From assembly GCA_958295915.1 (NCBI GenBank), contig OY282381.1, positions 4,486,722-4,550,721 on the forward strand: a DNA stretch of 64,000 nucleotides. Reading direction: 5' to 3'. Shown here piece by piece: positions 16,254-23,189 of the stretch; position 1 is the first letter of the stretch; every line of letters starts with the position of its first letter. The position numbers and the translations under genes were made by a program. The DNA is from an uncultured Caldilineaceae bacterium (GTDB taxonomy: Bacteria > Chloroflexota > Anaerolineae > Caldilineales > Caldilineaceae). The notes under the pieces are model-generated. The model had not been told where the DNA came from. It made no database searches and was given only the letters and a program-made list of their open reading frames with translations.

Positions 16254-18116
16254 TCAAAATAATGTGCCATCCAACAACCACAACCATATGGCTACGCAGA
16301 CTAGATAGGCCAGTAGAAGCGCCACAAGCGCCAGCCGCAGTTTTGCCCCCAGGCTCAGATTGCCAAACCAAGCGTCAATGCCAGAACGTTGGCGCGGTTC
16401 GTCGTCTGGCTGGATAGCTGTGCGCCGACGCTGATCGGAACGCGTTACAGCGCTGACGTCCGCCCCGCGCGGAGGCAATTCCAGATATTCATTGTCTTCG
16501 GCAAGGCGATGGTTCAGCAGACGGTTCAGATCGGCGGCGAATGTAGGCAGGCGCATCATCAGCGTTTCTAGCTCCTTTCGCTCAATATAAAGCGCATCCA
16601 CGTTCGTCTCAGCAAACGCGCTCTGTCCATATGCCTCATCCGTCAGTATAGCTTTCTCGCCGAAGATATCCCCTTCGCCGTGTGTCCAACTGCCGACGCC
16701 GGTAAGAGGTTGCAGACGCACAACTCCTTTTTCGATGAAATACAGCGCATCGCCCGGCGCGCCGGCCCGATACACCTGCTCGCCGATCTGAAAACGGGAT
16801 GGGCGCAGCTGGCGTGCAATTTCCGTAAGTTCGCGTGAACTGAGGTTGGCCAGCAGAGGGAAGCGACGTAAACGTTTCTCGTCCACCGCCTCCTGCAGGG
16901 AGCTGAGACGGGAGGCCACTGCTTGATCGAGCGCCGAACCAATGGCCGGATAGCGGCCCACCAGTTCATCCAGATCTGCTTTGTATAGCGCCCATAGATT
17001 GGTGTTGCGGGTAGCGGTGGCATTCTCTGCGCGGTCTTGGCCTGTCAGCAGGCTCATTGCGCCTAAATAGTTACCCACATCAATACGGGCCAGCTCTTCG
17101 ATAACGCCACTGCTATTCTCCGCGGTCAGTTCCACCTCGCCCTGCTCAACGAGAAAAAGAGCGTCGCTGCTGTCGCCGATGTGGTAGAGCGACTCTCCCG
17201 CAGGGACGTGCTGAAGCACCATCCGTTGGACAATTGTGTGCAGGGTGGCCGGCTCCAGATGGGCAAAGAGGGGCGTCCGCGCCAGACGCGCGACAGCCTG
17301 CATTTGATCGGCTCCACTCAGGCGGCTACGGCTGTGGCGGCCCAGCGTGCGGCGCAGCAGGTGAAATTGGCTGCTCAGGCTGTAGAACGTAGCCGCCGGC
17401 AGCGTCCAAACCAGACAGTCGCCCACGGCATAGACGCTGGCGCTGTACGGCTTGTTCGTCAGCAGAGGCAAGATACCGAATAGGCTGCCCGGCTGAATCA
17501 GTCTTGCGCTTGGGTTGGGATCCTCATGAGTGGGTGCTGGCCGCAATTCCAAACTACCCTTCTCCAGTAGGAAAAGCCCTTCGGCCTGGGTCCCGGCCTG
17601 ATAGAGCAGGTCACCCTGCTGAAGTTGGTAAGGCTGCATACTCCGTGCGATAGGCCACAAGACTTTGCGGGGCAGGTCGCCGAGGGCCTGGGTATTGGCG
17701 AGTTGCTCCACCAGATAGTCCTCCATCTGCGCAATTTGCCCGCCAAAGTTTTGACTCAATTTGATGCCAATATTGAACTGGCGTTGCAGCAGATAGCGCA
17801 GGGCGGCATCAGGCAAGACCCACATTTGCACGTCAGACGCAGCCACTGCACTGGTGTTGTGAGCCAGTCCGCGCAGAAACTCTGCTTCTCCCAATAGGCT
17901 TCCAGGCCCAAGGGTCGCCAGCGCTGTTTCATGGGGATCAAGCAAACGGACAAAGCCGCTGCGGATCAGATACAGTTCGTTGCAAGGCTCATCGCTGCGG
18001 AAGATCGGTAAACCACTAGGCCGATTCTCCTCTTTGAGAATCGCTACGATCTCCTGTAGATCTTTGTCTGTCAGACCGTTGAACAGGGGCGTAGCGCGCA
18101 GGAATTCGACAGACAT
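16254..18116 (-). CDS. Tail-anchored protein with four cyclic-nucleotide-binding-like domains
   Basis: 620 aa. Four CNB/Crp-type beta-roll domains follow one another at about residues 1-130, 145-265, 275-395 and 415-540, each opening with an LF-x-L-type helix and a G-D/E-x-L-Y/F strand (GDLLYQAG, GESLYHIG, GEQVYRAG). The segment LALVALLLAYLVCVAIWLWL near the C-terminus is the only membrane helix, so the protein would be tail-anchored with all domains in the cytoplasm. There is no DNA-binding helix-turn-helix, kinase, cyclase or transport domain. The canonical phosphate-binding RxA/RTA arginine is not obvious in every repeat, so some domains may be structural. The ATG has a clear AAAGGAG site. 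The role is unknown; a cAMP/c-di-GMP sensor or a scaffold at the membrane are options. Confidence 0.85.
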   Translation of the reverse strand: MSVEFLRATPLFNGLTDKDLQEIVAILKEENRPSGLPIFRSDEPCNELYLIRSGFVRLLDPHETALATLGPGSLLGEAEFLRGLAHNTSAVAASDVQMWVLPDAALRYLLQRQFNIGIKLSQNFGGQIAQMEDYLVEQLANTQALGDLPRKVLWPIARSMQPYQLQQGDLLYQAGTQAEGLFLLEKGSLELRPAPTHEDPNPSARLIQPGSLFGILPLLTNKPYSASVYAVGDCLVWTLPAATFYSLSSQFHLLRRTLGRHSRSRLSGADQMQAVARLARTPLFAHLEPATLHTIVQRMVLQHVPAGESLYHIGDSSDALFLVEQGEVELTAENSSGVIEELARIDVGNYLGAMSLLTGQDRAENATATRNTNLWALYKADLDELVGRYPAIGSALDQAVASRLSSLQEAVDEKRLRRFPLLANLSSRELTEIARQLRPSRFQIGEQVYRAGAPGDALYFIEKGVVRLQPLTGVGSWTHGEGDIFGEKAILTDEAYGQSAFAETNVDALYIERKELETLMMRLPTFAADLNRLLNHRLAEDNEYLELPPRGADVSAVTRSDQRRRTAIQPDDEPRQRSGIDAWFGNLSLGAKLRLALVALLLAYLVCVAIWLWLLDGTLF

Positions 18117-18205
18117 AGAAAACTCCTTTCAGACACGATGTTTCGCCGCAACGTCAAGCCAAATGGCGCCTGAGTATGTACGATTACTAGGACGAACGTC
18201 GCGCT

Positions 18206-18216
18206 CCTGCTATAAT
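18206..18216 (+). promoter_or_regulatory. Extended -10 element on the plus strand
   Basis: TGCTATAAT is a perfect extended -10 hexamer. No good -35 lies upstream. It points through the antisense of tRNA-Leu toward the sigma factor gene. Confidence 0.25.
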
Positions 18217-18256
18217 GCAAATCTACAGGTGTTCATCAACCAATGTGGCGAGCGAC

Positions 18257-18283
18257 AAAACGGTCTGCCATATGTGCAGACCG
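18257..18283 (-). terminator. Intrinsic terminator of tRNA-Leu
   Basis: On the minus strand an 8-bp perfect stem (CGGTCTGC/GCAGACCG, 7-base loop) is followed directly by TTTTGTC. It lies about 70 bases after the tRNA 3' end. Confidence 0.65.
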
Positions 18284-18350
18284 CCGGACGAAAAAGTTTC
18301 TCCAAACGGCCCTTCCTATTTCGCCAGACCGGAGAAATCCTCCCATCGTC

Positions 18351-18435
18351 TGGTGCCGAAGGTGGGAGTTGAACCCACACGGGTTTCCCCACACGAGTTT
18401 GAGTCGTGCGCGTCTGCCAATTCCGCCACTTCGGC
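18351..18435 (-). tRNA. tRNA-Leu (anticodon CAA)
   Basis: The acceptor arm GCCGAAG/CTTCGGC pairs fully. The anticodon stem CACGA/TCGTG encloses CTCAAAC, giving anticodon CAA for UUG codons. A long variable arm (GGG...CCC) marks a class II tRNA, and the T arm GTGGG-TTCAACT-CCCAC is intact. The CCA end is encoded (18351-18353). Its promoter puts the transcript start about two bases before the mature 5' end. Confidence 0.97.
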
Positions 18436-18443
18436 CTGGGTAA

Positions 18444-18473
18444 AGTATAGCGGTTTGGGATGGTTTCAGTCAA
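18444..18473 (-). promoter_or_regulatory. Promoter of tRNA-Leu
   Basis: On the minus strand TTGACT (18473-18468) and TATACT (18449-18444) are 18 bp apart. The predicted start near 18437 is almost at the mature tRNA 5' end (18435). Confidence 0.6.
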
Positions 18474-18497
18474 ATGACGCCATCCAACAGTTCCCTT

Positions 18498-18509
18498 TTG
18501 TGATCACAA
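18498..18509. promoter_or_regulatory. TTGTGATCACAA palindrome, possible CRP/FNR-type site
   Basis: A perfect 12-bp palindrome 47 bases upstream of the ECF sigma factor ATG and just beyond the -35 of the tRNA promoter. It resembles the TGTGA/TCACA half-sites of CRP-family regulators, but with no spacer between them. Confidence 0.3.
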
Positions 18510-18555
18510 TCGTATCCGCAGGCATCCGCCGTCAGCGTGTCAAAGCGGGCAGGCT

Positions 18556-19146
18556 ATGAATCAGGATCATCTGATCGAACGTTCGCTTCAAGGAGACCTG
18601 GACGCGTTCAATAAATTGGTTATCGAATATCAAGGGCTTGGCCACAGTGTCGCCAACCGCCTCCTGAATGACGGTGATGCGGCCGCGGATGCAGTGCAAG
18701 ACAGTTTCATCAAAGCGTTTCGGTCGTTGGAGAATTTCCGGGGCGGCAGCTTCAAGAGCTGGCTGATGCGCATTATCACCAACATCTGCTACGATTATCT
18801 GCGTTCCCGACAACGGAAGCGAACCGACAGCCTGGACGAAATGCCGGTGGAAGAGGAGTACGTCAGAGAGCTGACAGACTGCAGCGAATCCCCTCATGAT
18901 TTCGCCGAACGCAGAGAACTCCAGGCCCTGATCGGCGCAGCCATCACAGCCTTGCCTGAAAATCAGCGCACGGCAATTGTGCTATACGACGTCGAAGGGT
19001 ACGCATACGAGGAGATAGCGGAAATTACCAGTGTAGCGCTGGGTACAGTCAAGTCCCGCATCAGTCGTGCCCGCGGTCGGGTGCGGGCGTACCTGAGTAA
19101 ACATGCGGAACTTTTGCCGACAGCGTATGGGCCGGCCATGGAGTAA
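18556..19146 (+). CDS. ECF-type RNA polymerase sigma factor
   Basis: 196 aa sigma-70 family, group 4. Region 2 is at about residues 10-80 (AFNKLVIEYQ, DAVQDSFIKAFRSLENFRG, FKSWLMRIITNICYDYLRS, the last being the -10 recognition part). Region 4 is at about 120-185 (LPENQRTAIVLYDVEGYAYEEIAE followed by GTVKSRISRARG, the -35-binding helix-turn-helix). It resembles SigW/RpoE-type factors. No zinc-finger anti-sigma gene follows; the next gene is mutM. Its control must therefore lie elsewhere or at its own promoter, where a TTGTGATCACAA palindrome is seen. The ribosome site is weak. Confidence 0.93.
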   Translation: MNQDHLIERSLQGDLDAFNKLVIEYQGLGHSVANRLLNDGDAAADAVQDSFIKAFRSLENFRGGSFKSWLMRIITNICYDYLRSRQRKRTDSLDEMPVEEEYVRELTDCSESPHDFAERRELQALIGAAITALPENQRTAIVLYDVEGYAYEEIAEITSVALGTVKSRISRARGRVRAYLSKHAELLPTAYGPAME

Positions 19147-19299
19147 GCTGAAATTGTGGTTTTCCCGGCCTGGTTCGGCTATCTGTTCCGTCAAGACAGA
19201 GCGAGCGTATAGGGAGCCTCAGTTTTCACATTCGATCGCTGAAGTGCAGCCCATAGCGGAATCGCTCCCCACGCAGCCGACACACGCCCCGAGGACACC

Positions 19300-20190
19300 A
19301 TGCCTGAACTGCCAGAAGTAGAAACGTACGTGCGCGCTCTCGAGCCCCTATTGAGCGGCAAAACGGTCGTGACAGCGGAGGTGCGCTGGCCCGGCGCAAT
19401 CGCAGTTCCTGACGCCTCGCTTTTCCCAGATCTGATTCGGGGGCGACGCTTTGTCACATTTGGGCGTCGAGGTAAATATATGCTGTTTGGCCTGGACAGC
19501 GGCGAGACGCTTGTGGTGCATCTGCGCATGACCGGCGAACTACGCATCCATGCGCCGCCTGTGCCTTCGGACGGTGCAACCTCCCAGCTTTCGAACACTG
19601 TTGCTTCGAACATTGTTGCTTCGAACATTGTTGCGCCGTTCGATATAGACAAACATACCCATCTCCTTTTGGGGTTGGAGACCGGCGAGACGCTGAAATT
19701 CCGGGACATCCGCAAATTCGGGCGCATATGGCTGGTGGAGGATACAGACTCTGTCGTGGGGAAATTGGGGCCCGAGCCGTTCAGCGACGACTTCTCGCCT
19801 CAATTCCTGGCCCAACATCTTACCAAGCGCAAGGCGAATATCAAAGGGCTGCTCCTCAACCAGACAGTGGTGGCCGGCGTTGGCAACATCTACGCCGACG
19901 AAGCCCTGTTCCGAGCGCAGATCGATCCCCGACGCTCCGCTGGTGGCCTTGCCGCCGAGGAGATTATCCGGCTCTATCAGGCTCTGCGAGAGGTGCTACA
20001 GGCGGGGATCGACGCCCAAGGCAGTTCTTTGCAAAACTATGCGCCGCCGACAGGTGGAAAAGGCATGTTTCAGGAGCAGTTTCAGGTCTTTCGCCGTAAC
20101 GGCGCGCCGTGTCTTCGCTGTAACACTACCATCAATCGCATCGTCCTCGGCCAGCGCAGCACTCATTTCTGCCCTGCGTGTCAGCAATAG
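19300..20190 (+). CDS. mutM: Formamidopyrimidine-DNA glycosylase with in-frame repeat insertion
   Basis: Excises oxidised purines such as 8-oxoG and cuts the abasic site. The mature N-terminus PELPEVET gives the catalytic Pro and Glu. GRRGKYMLF and HLRMTGELRI are family motifs, NYAPPTGGKGMFQ contains the usual DNA-contact region, and the C-terminal zinc finger is CLRC...CPAC. Length is 296 aa against a usual ~270. The extra residues, GATSQLSNTVASNIVASNIVA, sit between the HLRMTGEL strand and DKHTHLLLGL. Their DNA (19571-19640) is a GCAACCTCCC repeat with a threefold 15-bp tandem unit. A CGAGGA ribosome site precedes the ATG. Confidence 0.95.
   Translation: MPELPEVETYVRALEPLLSGKTVVTAEVRWPGAIAVPDASLFPDLIRGRRFVTFGRRGKYMLFGLDSGETLVVHLRMTGELRIHAPPVPSDGATSQLSNTVASNIVASNIVAPFDIDKHTHLLLGLETGETLKFRDIRKFGRIWLVEDTDSVVGKLGPEPFSDDFSPQFLAQHLTKRKANIKGLLLNQTVVAGVGNIYADEALFRAQIDPRRSAGGLAAEEIIRLYQALREVLQAGIDAQGSSLQNYAPPTGGKGMFQEQFQVFRRNGAPCLRCNTTINRIVLGQRSTHFCPACQQ
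19571..19640. repeat. Coding repeat insertion in mutM with three 15-bp units
   Basis: A GGTGCAACCTCCCAGCTTTC segment of the intergenic repeat family is followed by TCGAACACTGTTGCT, TCGAACATTGTTGCT and TCGAACATTGTTGCG (19591-19635). All is in frame. Confidence 0.75.
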
Positions 20191-20255
20191 GCAGGGGCTG
20201 GTACAGCCAACTAGGCAAAACTGAGCGGAAGCCGACGCCACTTGGGGCTGTCAGA

Positions 20256-20345
20256 CAGCGCAACCTCCCATTGAGGGCCGAGCGCGCCGCAGGTTTTGCG
20301 CATCGCGCGAAGCCCGAAATCTTCGGGCTTCGTTGCGCCCTTCGA
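20256..20345. repeat. Intergenic GCGCAACCTCCC repeat with perfect hairpin
   Basis: Starts with CAGCGCAACCTCCC and ends with a perfect 11-bp stem, CGAAGCCCGAA/TTCGGGCTTCG (20308-20332), around a 3-base loop. It lies between the convergent ends of mutM and the YtxH-like gene and may act as a shared terminator, though there is no T run. Confidence 0.6.
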
Positions 20346-20376
20346 TACTGAGACGACCGCTAATGATATGCCGGGT

Positions 20377-20607
20377 TTACGAAACCTGTCCTGGCGTGTG
20401 GCGGCGCTTGGCCTCTGTCAGCTTCTGCTCCAGCTCTGCTTTATGCTCCAATTCGGCCTTTTTCCCCTCGGCCAACGCTCGCTCCCAGCGTGACTGATAG
20501 TTGGCGTCGAAGGTCGTATTGTGTGATGGCCCGAAGAGATAAGCGACAGCCGCGCCAAGTGCAGCGCCGATGAGCAGACCGACCGCAAGATTCTCAGCTT
20601 TGCCCAC
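20377..20607 (-). CDS. YtxH-like small membrane protein
   Basis: 76 aa with an N-terminal hydrophobic Gly/Ala-rich helix (NLAVGLLIGAALGAAVAYLF) followed by a charged amphipathic region (ALAEGKKAELEHKAELEQKL) likely to form a coiled coil. This is the layout of YtxH/DUF-type stress proteins in many bacteria. The start is GTG at 20607 with GGGAGAGG nine bases upstream. It follows the PspC-like gene on the same strand after 92 bases, and both are envelope-stress type proteins. Confidence 0.75.
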   Translation of the reverse strand: MGKAENLAVGLLIGAALGAAVAYLFGPSHNTTFDANYQSRWERALAEGKKAELEHKAELEQKLTEAKRRHTPGQVS

Positions 20608-20699
20608 AGCAGAACCTCTCCCTCAGTTTCGTGTAGATGTCATCTCTGATGCCGGAAGCGCGCACTTTCCAGAAAGAATCCGGGACCTTTCAGAGTTGC

Positions 20700-21608
20700 T
20701 CAGCCGATCGTCCCGTCGATGACCGCTACGTCCGACTCGTGGCTGTACGTCGTCTTAATAGCTGGCTTTTCCTCTGGGAGGAGCCAGCCGACCAGCACGT
20801 ATACCAATACACAGGCGCCGACGCTACCGATGGAGAAGGCGGTCCAGATAATCCGGATAAGATTGGTATCCAGACCGGTAGCTCTGCCAATACCCCCACA
20901 CACGCCGAAGATCAAGCGATCTTCCCGGCTGCGCTTCAGTGGGATGCGGGATTTTGCCCGACGCAGTCCGTCCTTGATAGAGTCGCGATCAAGAGAGGGT
21001 ATAGCGCGTGCTTTCCGGTTCTGCATCCTGGAGCGGGCGCCGGCGAAGCGGCTACGCCAAGCCTGTTGATTGTTTAGCATCAACAGGCCAGCGCCGATCA
21101 GCAGCACAGGCCAGAAGAGCAGCCGCACCACCTGCCAGAAAACGTTCCACAGGGCCGGGAGAATCCCCATATTCGCCAGCAGCCACAGGCCACCGCACAA
21201 TACTAGCAGCGCCCCGGCCCGCTCAACGTTGCGTTCGTTCAGTTCCAGTGTGGCCGGAGCATGCAAACCGGCCTGCGCCGTTCCGACAGGAAGCAGCAGC
21301 CACAGCGCGGCGTAGGCAAACAGACCCGCGCCCGCGGTGCCGAGCGTCAATACCACCCATAAGATGCGCACAAGAGTGGGATCAATGTTGAAAGAGTCGC
21401 CCAATCCGCCGCAGATCCCGCCGATCATCCGTTCTTTGGGGTGACGGTAGAGAAAGGATGCCCGCTTGTTTTCGTCCGTGGCAGTTGTTGAGCTTTCGTC
21501 AGTTTCTACGGCAATCTCCACATCATGCTCAGGCGTCGAAGCGGGGTTGTCATAGGTTTCTGATTCTGTTGTAGAATGCGCAGGCTGGGGCGTCATCGAC
21601 TCACTCAT
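20700..21608 (-). CDS. Membrane protein with two PspC domains
   Basis: 302 aa. An acidic N-terminal tail of about 48 residues precedes the first PspC domain (FLYRHPKERMIGGICGGLGD, then a hydrophobic helix). Next come two further hydrophobic segments (residues ~130-175), a basic linker, and a second PspC domain (SREDRLIFGVCGGIGRATGLD plus helix). PspC proteins sense membrane stress and modulate phage-shock-type responses. Two copies facing each other around a LiaF-like middle region are unusual but known in Gram-positive and Chloroflexota-type proteins. Strong GAGGAG ribosome site. It may act with the YtxH-like protein downstream. Confidence 0.85.
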   Translation of the reverse strand: MSESMTPQPAHSTTESETYDNPASTPEHDVEIAVETDESSTTATDENKRASFLYRHPKERMIGGICGGLGDSFNIDPTLVRILWVVLTLGTAGAGLFAYAALWLLLPVGTAQAGLHAPATLELNERNVERAGALLVLCGGLWLLANMGILPALWNVFWQVVRLLFWPVLLIGAGLLMLNNQQAWRSRFAGARSRMQNRKARAIPSLDRDSIKDGLRRAKSRIPLKRSREDRLIFGVCGGIGRATGLDTNLIRIIWTAFSIGSVGACVLVYVLVGWLLPEEKPAIKTTYSHESDVAVIDGTIG

Positions 21609-21818
21609 GTTTGGCTCCTCAAGGCAATGGGTAGAGATGATTTTATCTCTCTACGGCGTGTCGCGTCGTGCTTTTCAATACAGTCTACGCACGCTCAGGT
21701 GAAAAGTTTCGCGCGCCGGAGAGATTTCGCCCATGGATACCAAGACCTGGCTAAGGTTTGTCGCCTGCGGGACGCGCGCGCCCACAATAGTATTCATGCG
21801 TTGATGATCTATCACTCG

Positions 21819-22886
21819 TCACGCCTCAATGCGCACCTCTCTGCCCGCTTCCTGGCTGCGATAGATGCCATCCAAAATGGCTTGAACCTGCAACGACTGT
21901 TCGGCGGGCGCCGGCGACGGCCTACCCTCAGCGATCGCCTTGGCGAACTCGACGCATTCCAACGCATGGGGTTCCATCTTGTCCTGGGTCAGTTGCAGAA
22001 TCCGGTTGCTGAACTGTTTGGTTGTGTAGTTGGTTTCCAGAATCGTACACGTCGGCCAGTGGCAGCCGCCCTCCGTGCCGTAGAGCCAAACCTGCGTATC
22101 CTCGCTCAGGGTGTCGTGGTGTAACAGCCAGCTTGTCTCCAGCACAAGGGTAGCGCCGGTCTCAAAGCGAACAAAAGCGGCGGCGAAATCTTCCACATCC
22201 ATGTCCTGGGGCACGGGGGCCATCCTCCAGGCGCTGAACGCGCCTTGCCGATGGGCTAAAGGGGCCTTTGCCACACCGGAGACGGCTACAGGCTGGGGAT
22301 TGTCCATCAACCAGAGGGTCAAGTCCAGAATGTGAACACCAATATCGATCGTCGGGCCGCCACCGCTGTGCTTTTTGTAGATGAAACCAGGTCGGACCGG
22401 CAGGTTGCCCCGACGCAACATCCAACTGCGAGCGTGGTAGATGTCACCCAGCGCGCCGGTTGCCAGTTCGGCTTTCAGCGCCTGGGCGTCGCCCCGAAAG
22501 CGGAAATGTTGGGCAGTCATCAGCAGTTTGCCAGAACGATCCCGGGCTTCAATCATCTGGCGGATCTCCGCCGGTGTGGGCGCCAAAGGCTTTTCGCAGA
22601 TGACGTGCTTGCCGGCGTTCAGGGCGGCGATGGCGATGGGGGCATGGTAGCGATTTGGCGTGCAGATATCGATGATGTCAATGTCCGGGTCGTTGAACAG
22701 TTCAGCGGGATCGTTCGCCAGTTTCGAAACCTTGTAGAGCGCGCCCCACTGCCCCAGGGCCTGCGCAGCGATATCACTGCCGGCCACAACGTCCGCGTGT
22801 TCCGATGCGGCCCAGCCAGGCATGTGCGCCTTGGCAATGCCGCCAACACCGACAATGCCGACTTTCAAGATATTGGACACGGGCAA
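21819..22886 (-). CDS. Gfo/Idh/MocA family oxidoreductase
   Basis: 355 aa NAD(P)-dependent sugar or inositol-type dehydrogenase. The N-terminal Rossmann fold opens with VGIVGVGGIAKAHMPGW. DIIDICTPNRYHAPIAIAAL and GKHVICEKPLAPT are the family signature, the latter with the catalytic EKP Lys. GGGPTIDIGVHILDL is the C-terminal-domain His motif. The substrate is not decidable. The start is GTG at 22886 with AAAGGA upstream, and a good promoter lies 40-70 bases before it. It is divergent from the ThDP enzyme, so the two may belong to one catabolic function. Confidence 0.9.
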   Translation of the reverse strand: MPVSNILKVGIVGVGGIAKAHMPGWAASEHADVVAGSDIAAQALGQWGALYKVSKLANDPAELFNDPDIDIIDICTPNRYHAPIAIAALNAGKHVICEKPLAPTPAEIRQMIEARDRSGKLLMTAQHFRFRGDAQALKAELATGALGDIYHARSWMLRRGNLPVRPGFIYKKHSGGGPTIDIGVHILDLTLWLMDNPQPVAVSGVAKAPLAHRQGAFSAWRMAPVPQDMDVEDFAAAFVRFETGATLVLETSWLLHHDTLSEDTQVWLYGTEGGCHWPTCTILETNYTTKQFSNRILQLTQDKMEPHALECVEFAKAIAEGRPSPAPAEQSLQVQAILDGIYRSQEAGREVRIEA

Positions 22887-22926
22887 ATCCTTTCAAATGA
22901 TCGTGCCTGACTCGTTATTCGCAACG

Positions 22927-22955
22927 ATCATAACACGATTGGCTGGTCGGCTCAA
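22927..22955 (-). promoter_or_regulatory. Promoter of the Gfo/Idh oxidoreductase
   Basis: Minus strand TTGAGC (22955-22950), 17 bp, TATGAT (22932-22927). Predicted start near 22919, about 33 bases before the GTG. Confidence 0.55.
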
Positions 22956-22995
22956 CCGTTCGCAGGGTGGCCGCAAGAATCCTGTGGCAAGTGGA

Positions 22996-23024
22996 TTGCA
23001 AAGTTGCCCATCTGATGTTATGAA
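22996..23024 (+). promoter_or_regulatory. Promoter of the ThDP-dependent enzyme
   Basis: TTGCAA (22996-23001), 17 bp, TATGAA (23019-23024) with TGT before the -10. The transcript would have a leader of about 155 bases. Confidence 0.5.
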
Positions 23025-23035
23025 TTGGTGAAGCC

Positions 23036-23164
23036 ATGCCTACAGGGATGCGCAGGCAACTCGAAAGATCTTTTTCCTTTCTCTTATGCCTGCCGGAAGG
23101 AGATCCTGCAAGCGCGCAGGTCGAACTGCTGAATAAGGGACTCATCAAACGAATCCGCACTTAG
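23036..23164 (+). CDS. Possible 42-codon leader ORF
   Basis: ATG at 23036 opens a 42-codon frame (MPTGMRRQLERSFSFLLCL at its start) ending 25 bases before the ThDP enzyme. It begins about five bases after the predicted transcript start, so it would be nearly leaderless. I see no family and no ribosome site. It may be a regulatory leader or chance. Confidence 0.2.
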   Translation: MPTGMRRQLERSFSFLLCLPEGDPASAQVELLNKGLIKRIRT

Positions 23165-23189
23165 ATCGAACCCATCAGGAGAACAAAGC

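Noticed and set aside
18215..18559. Plus-strand frames across tRNA-Leu
   Set aside because: They are the antisense of a complete tRNA gene and its promoter.
19103..19321. 72-codon frame between the sigma factor and mutM, possible anti-sigma remnant
   Set aside because: It overlaps both genes, has no zinc-finger HxxxCxxC pattern and no membrane helix.
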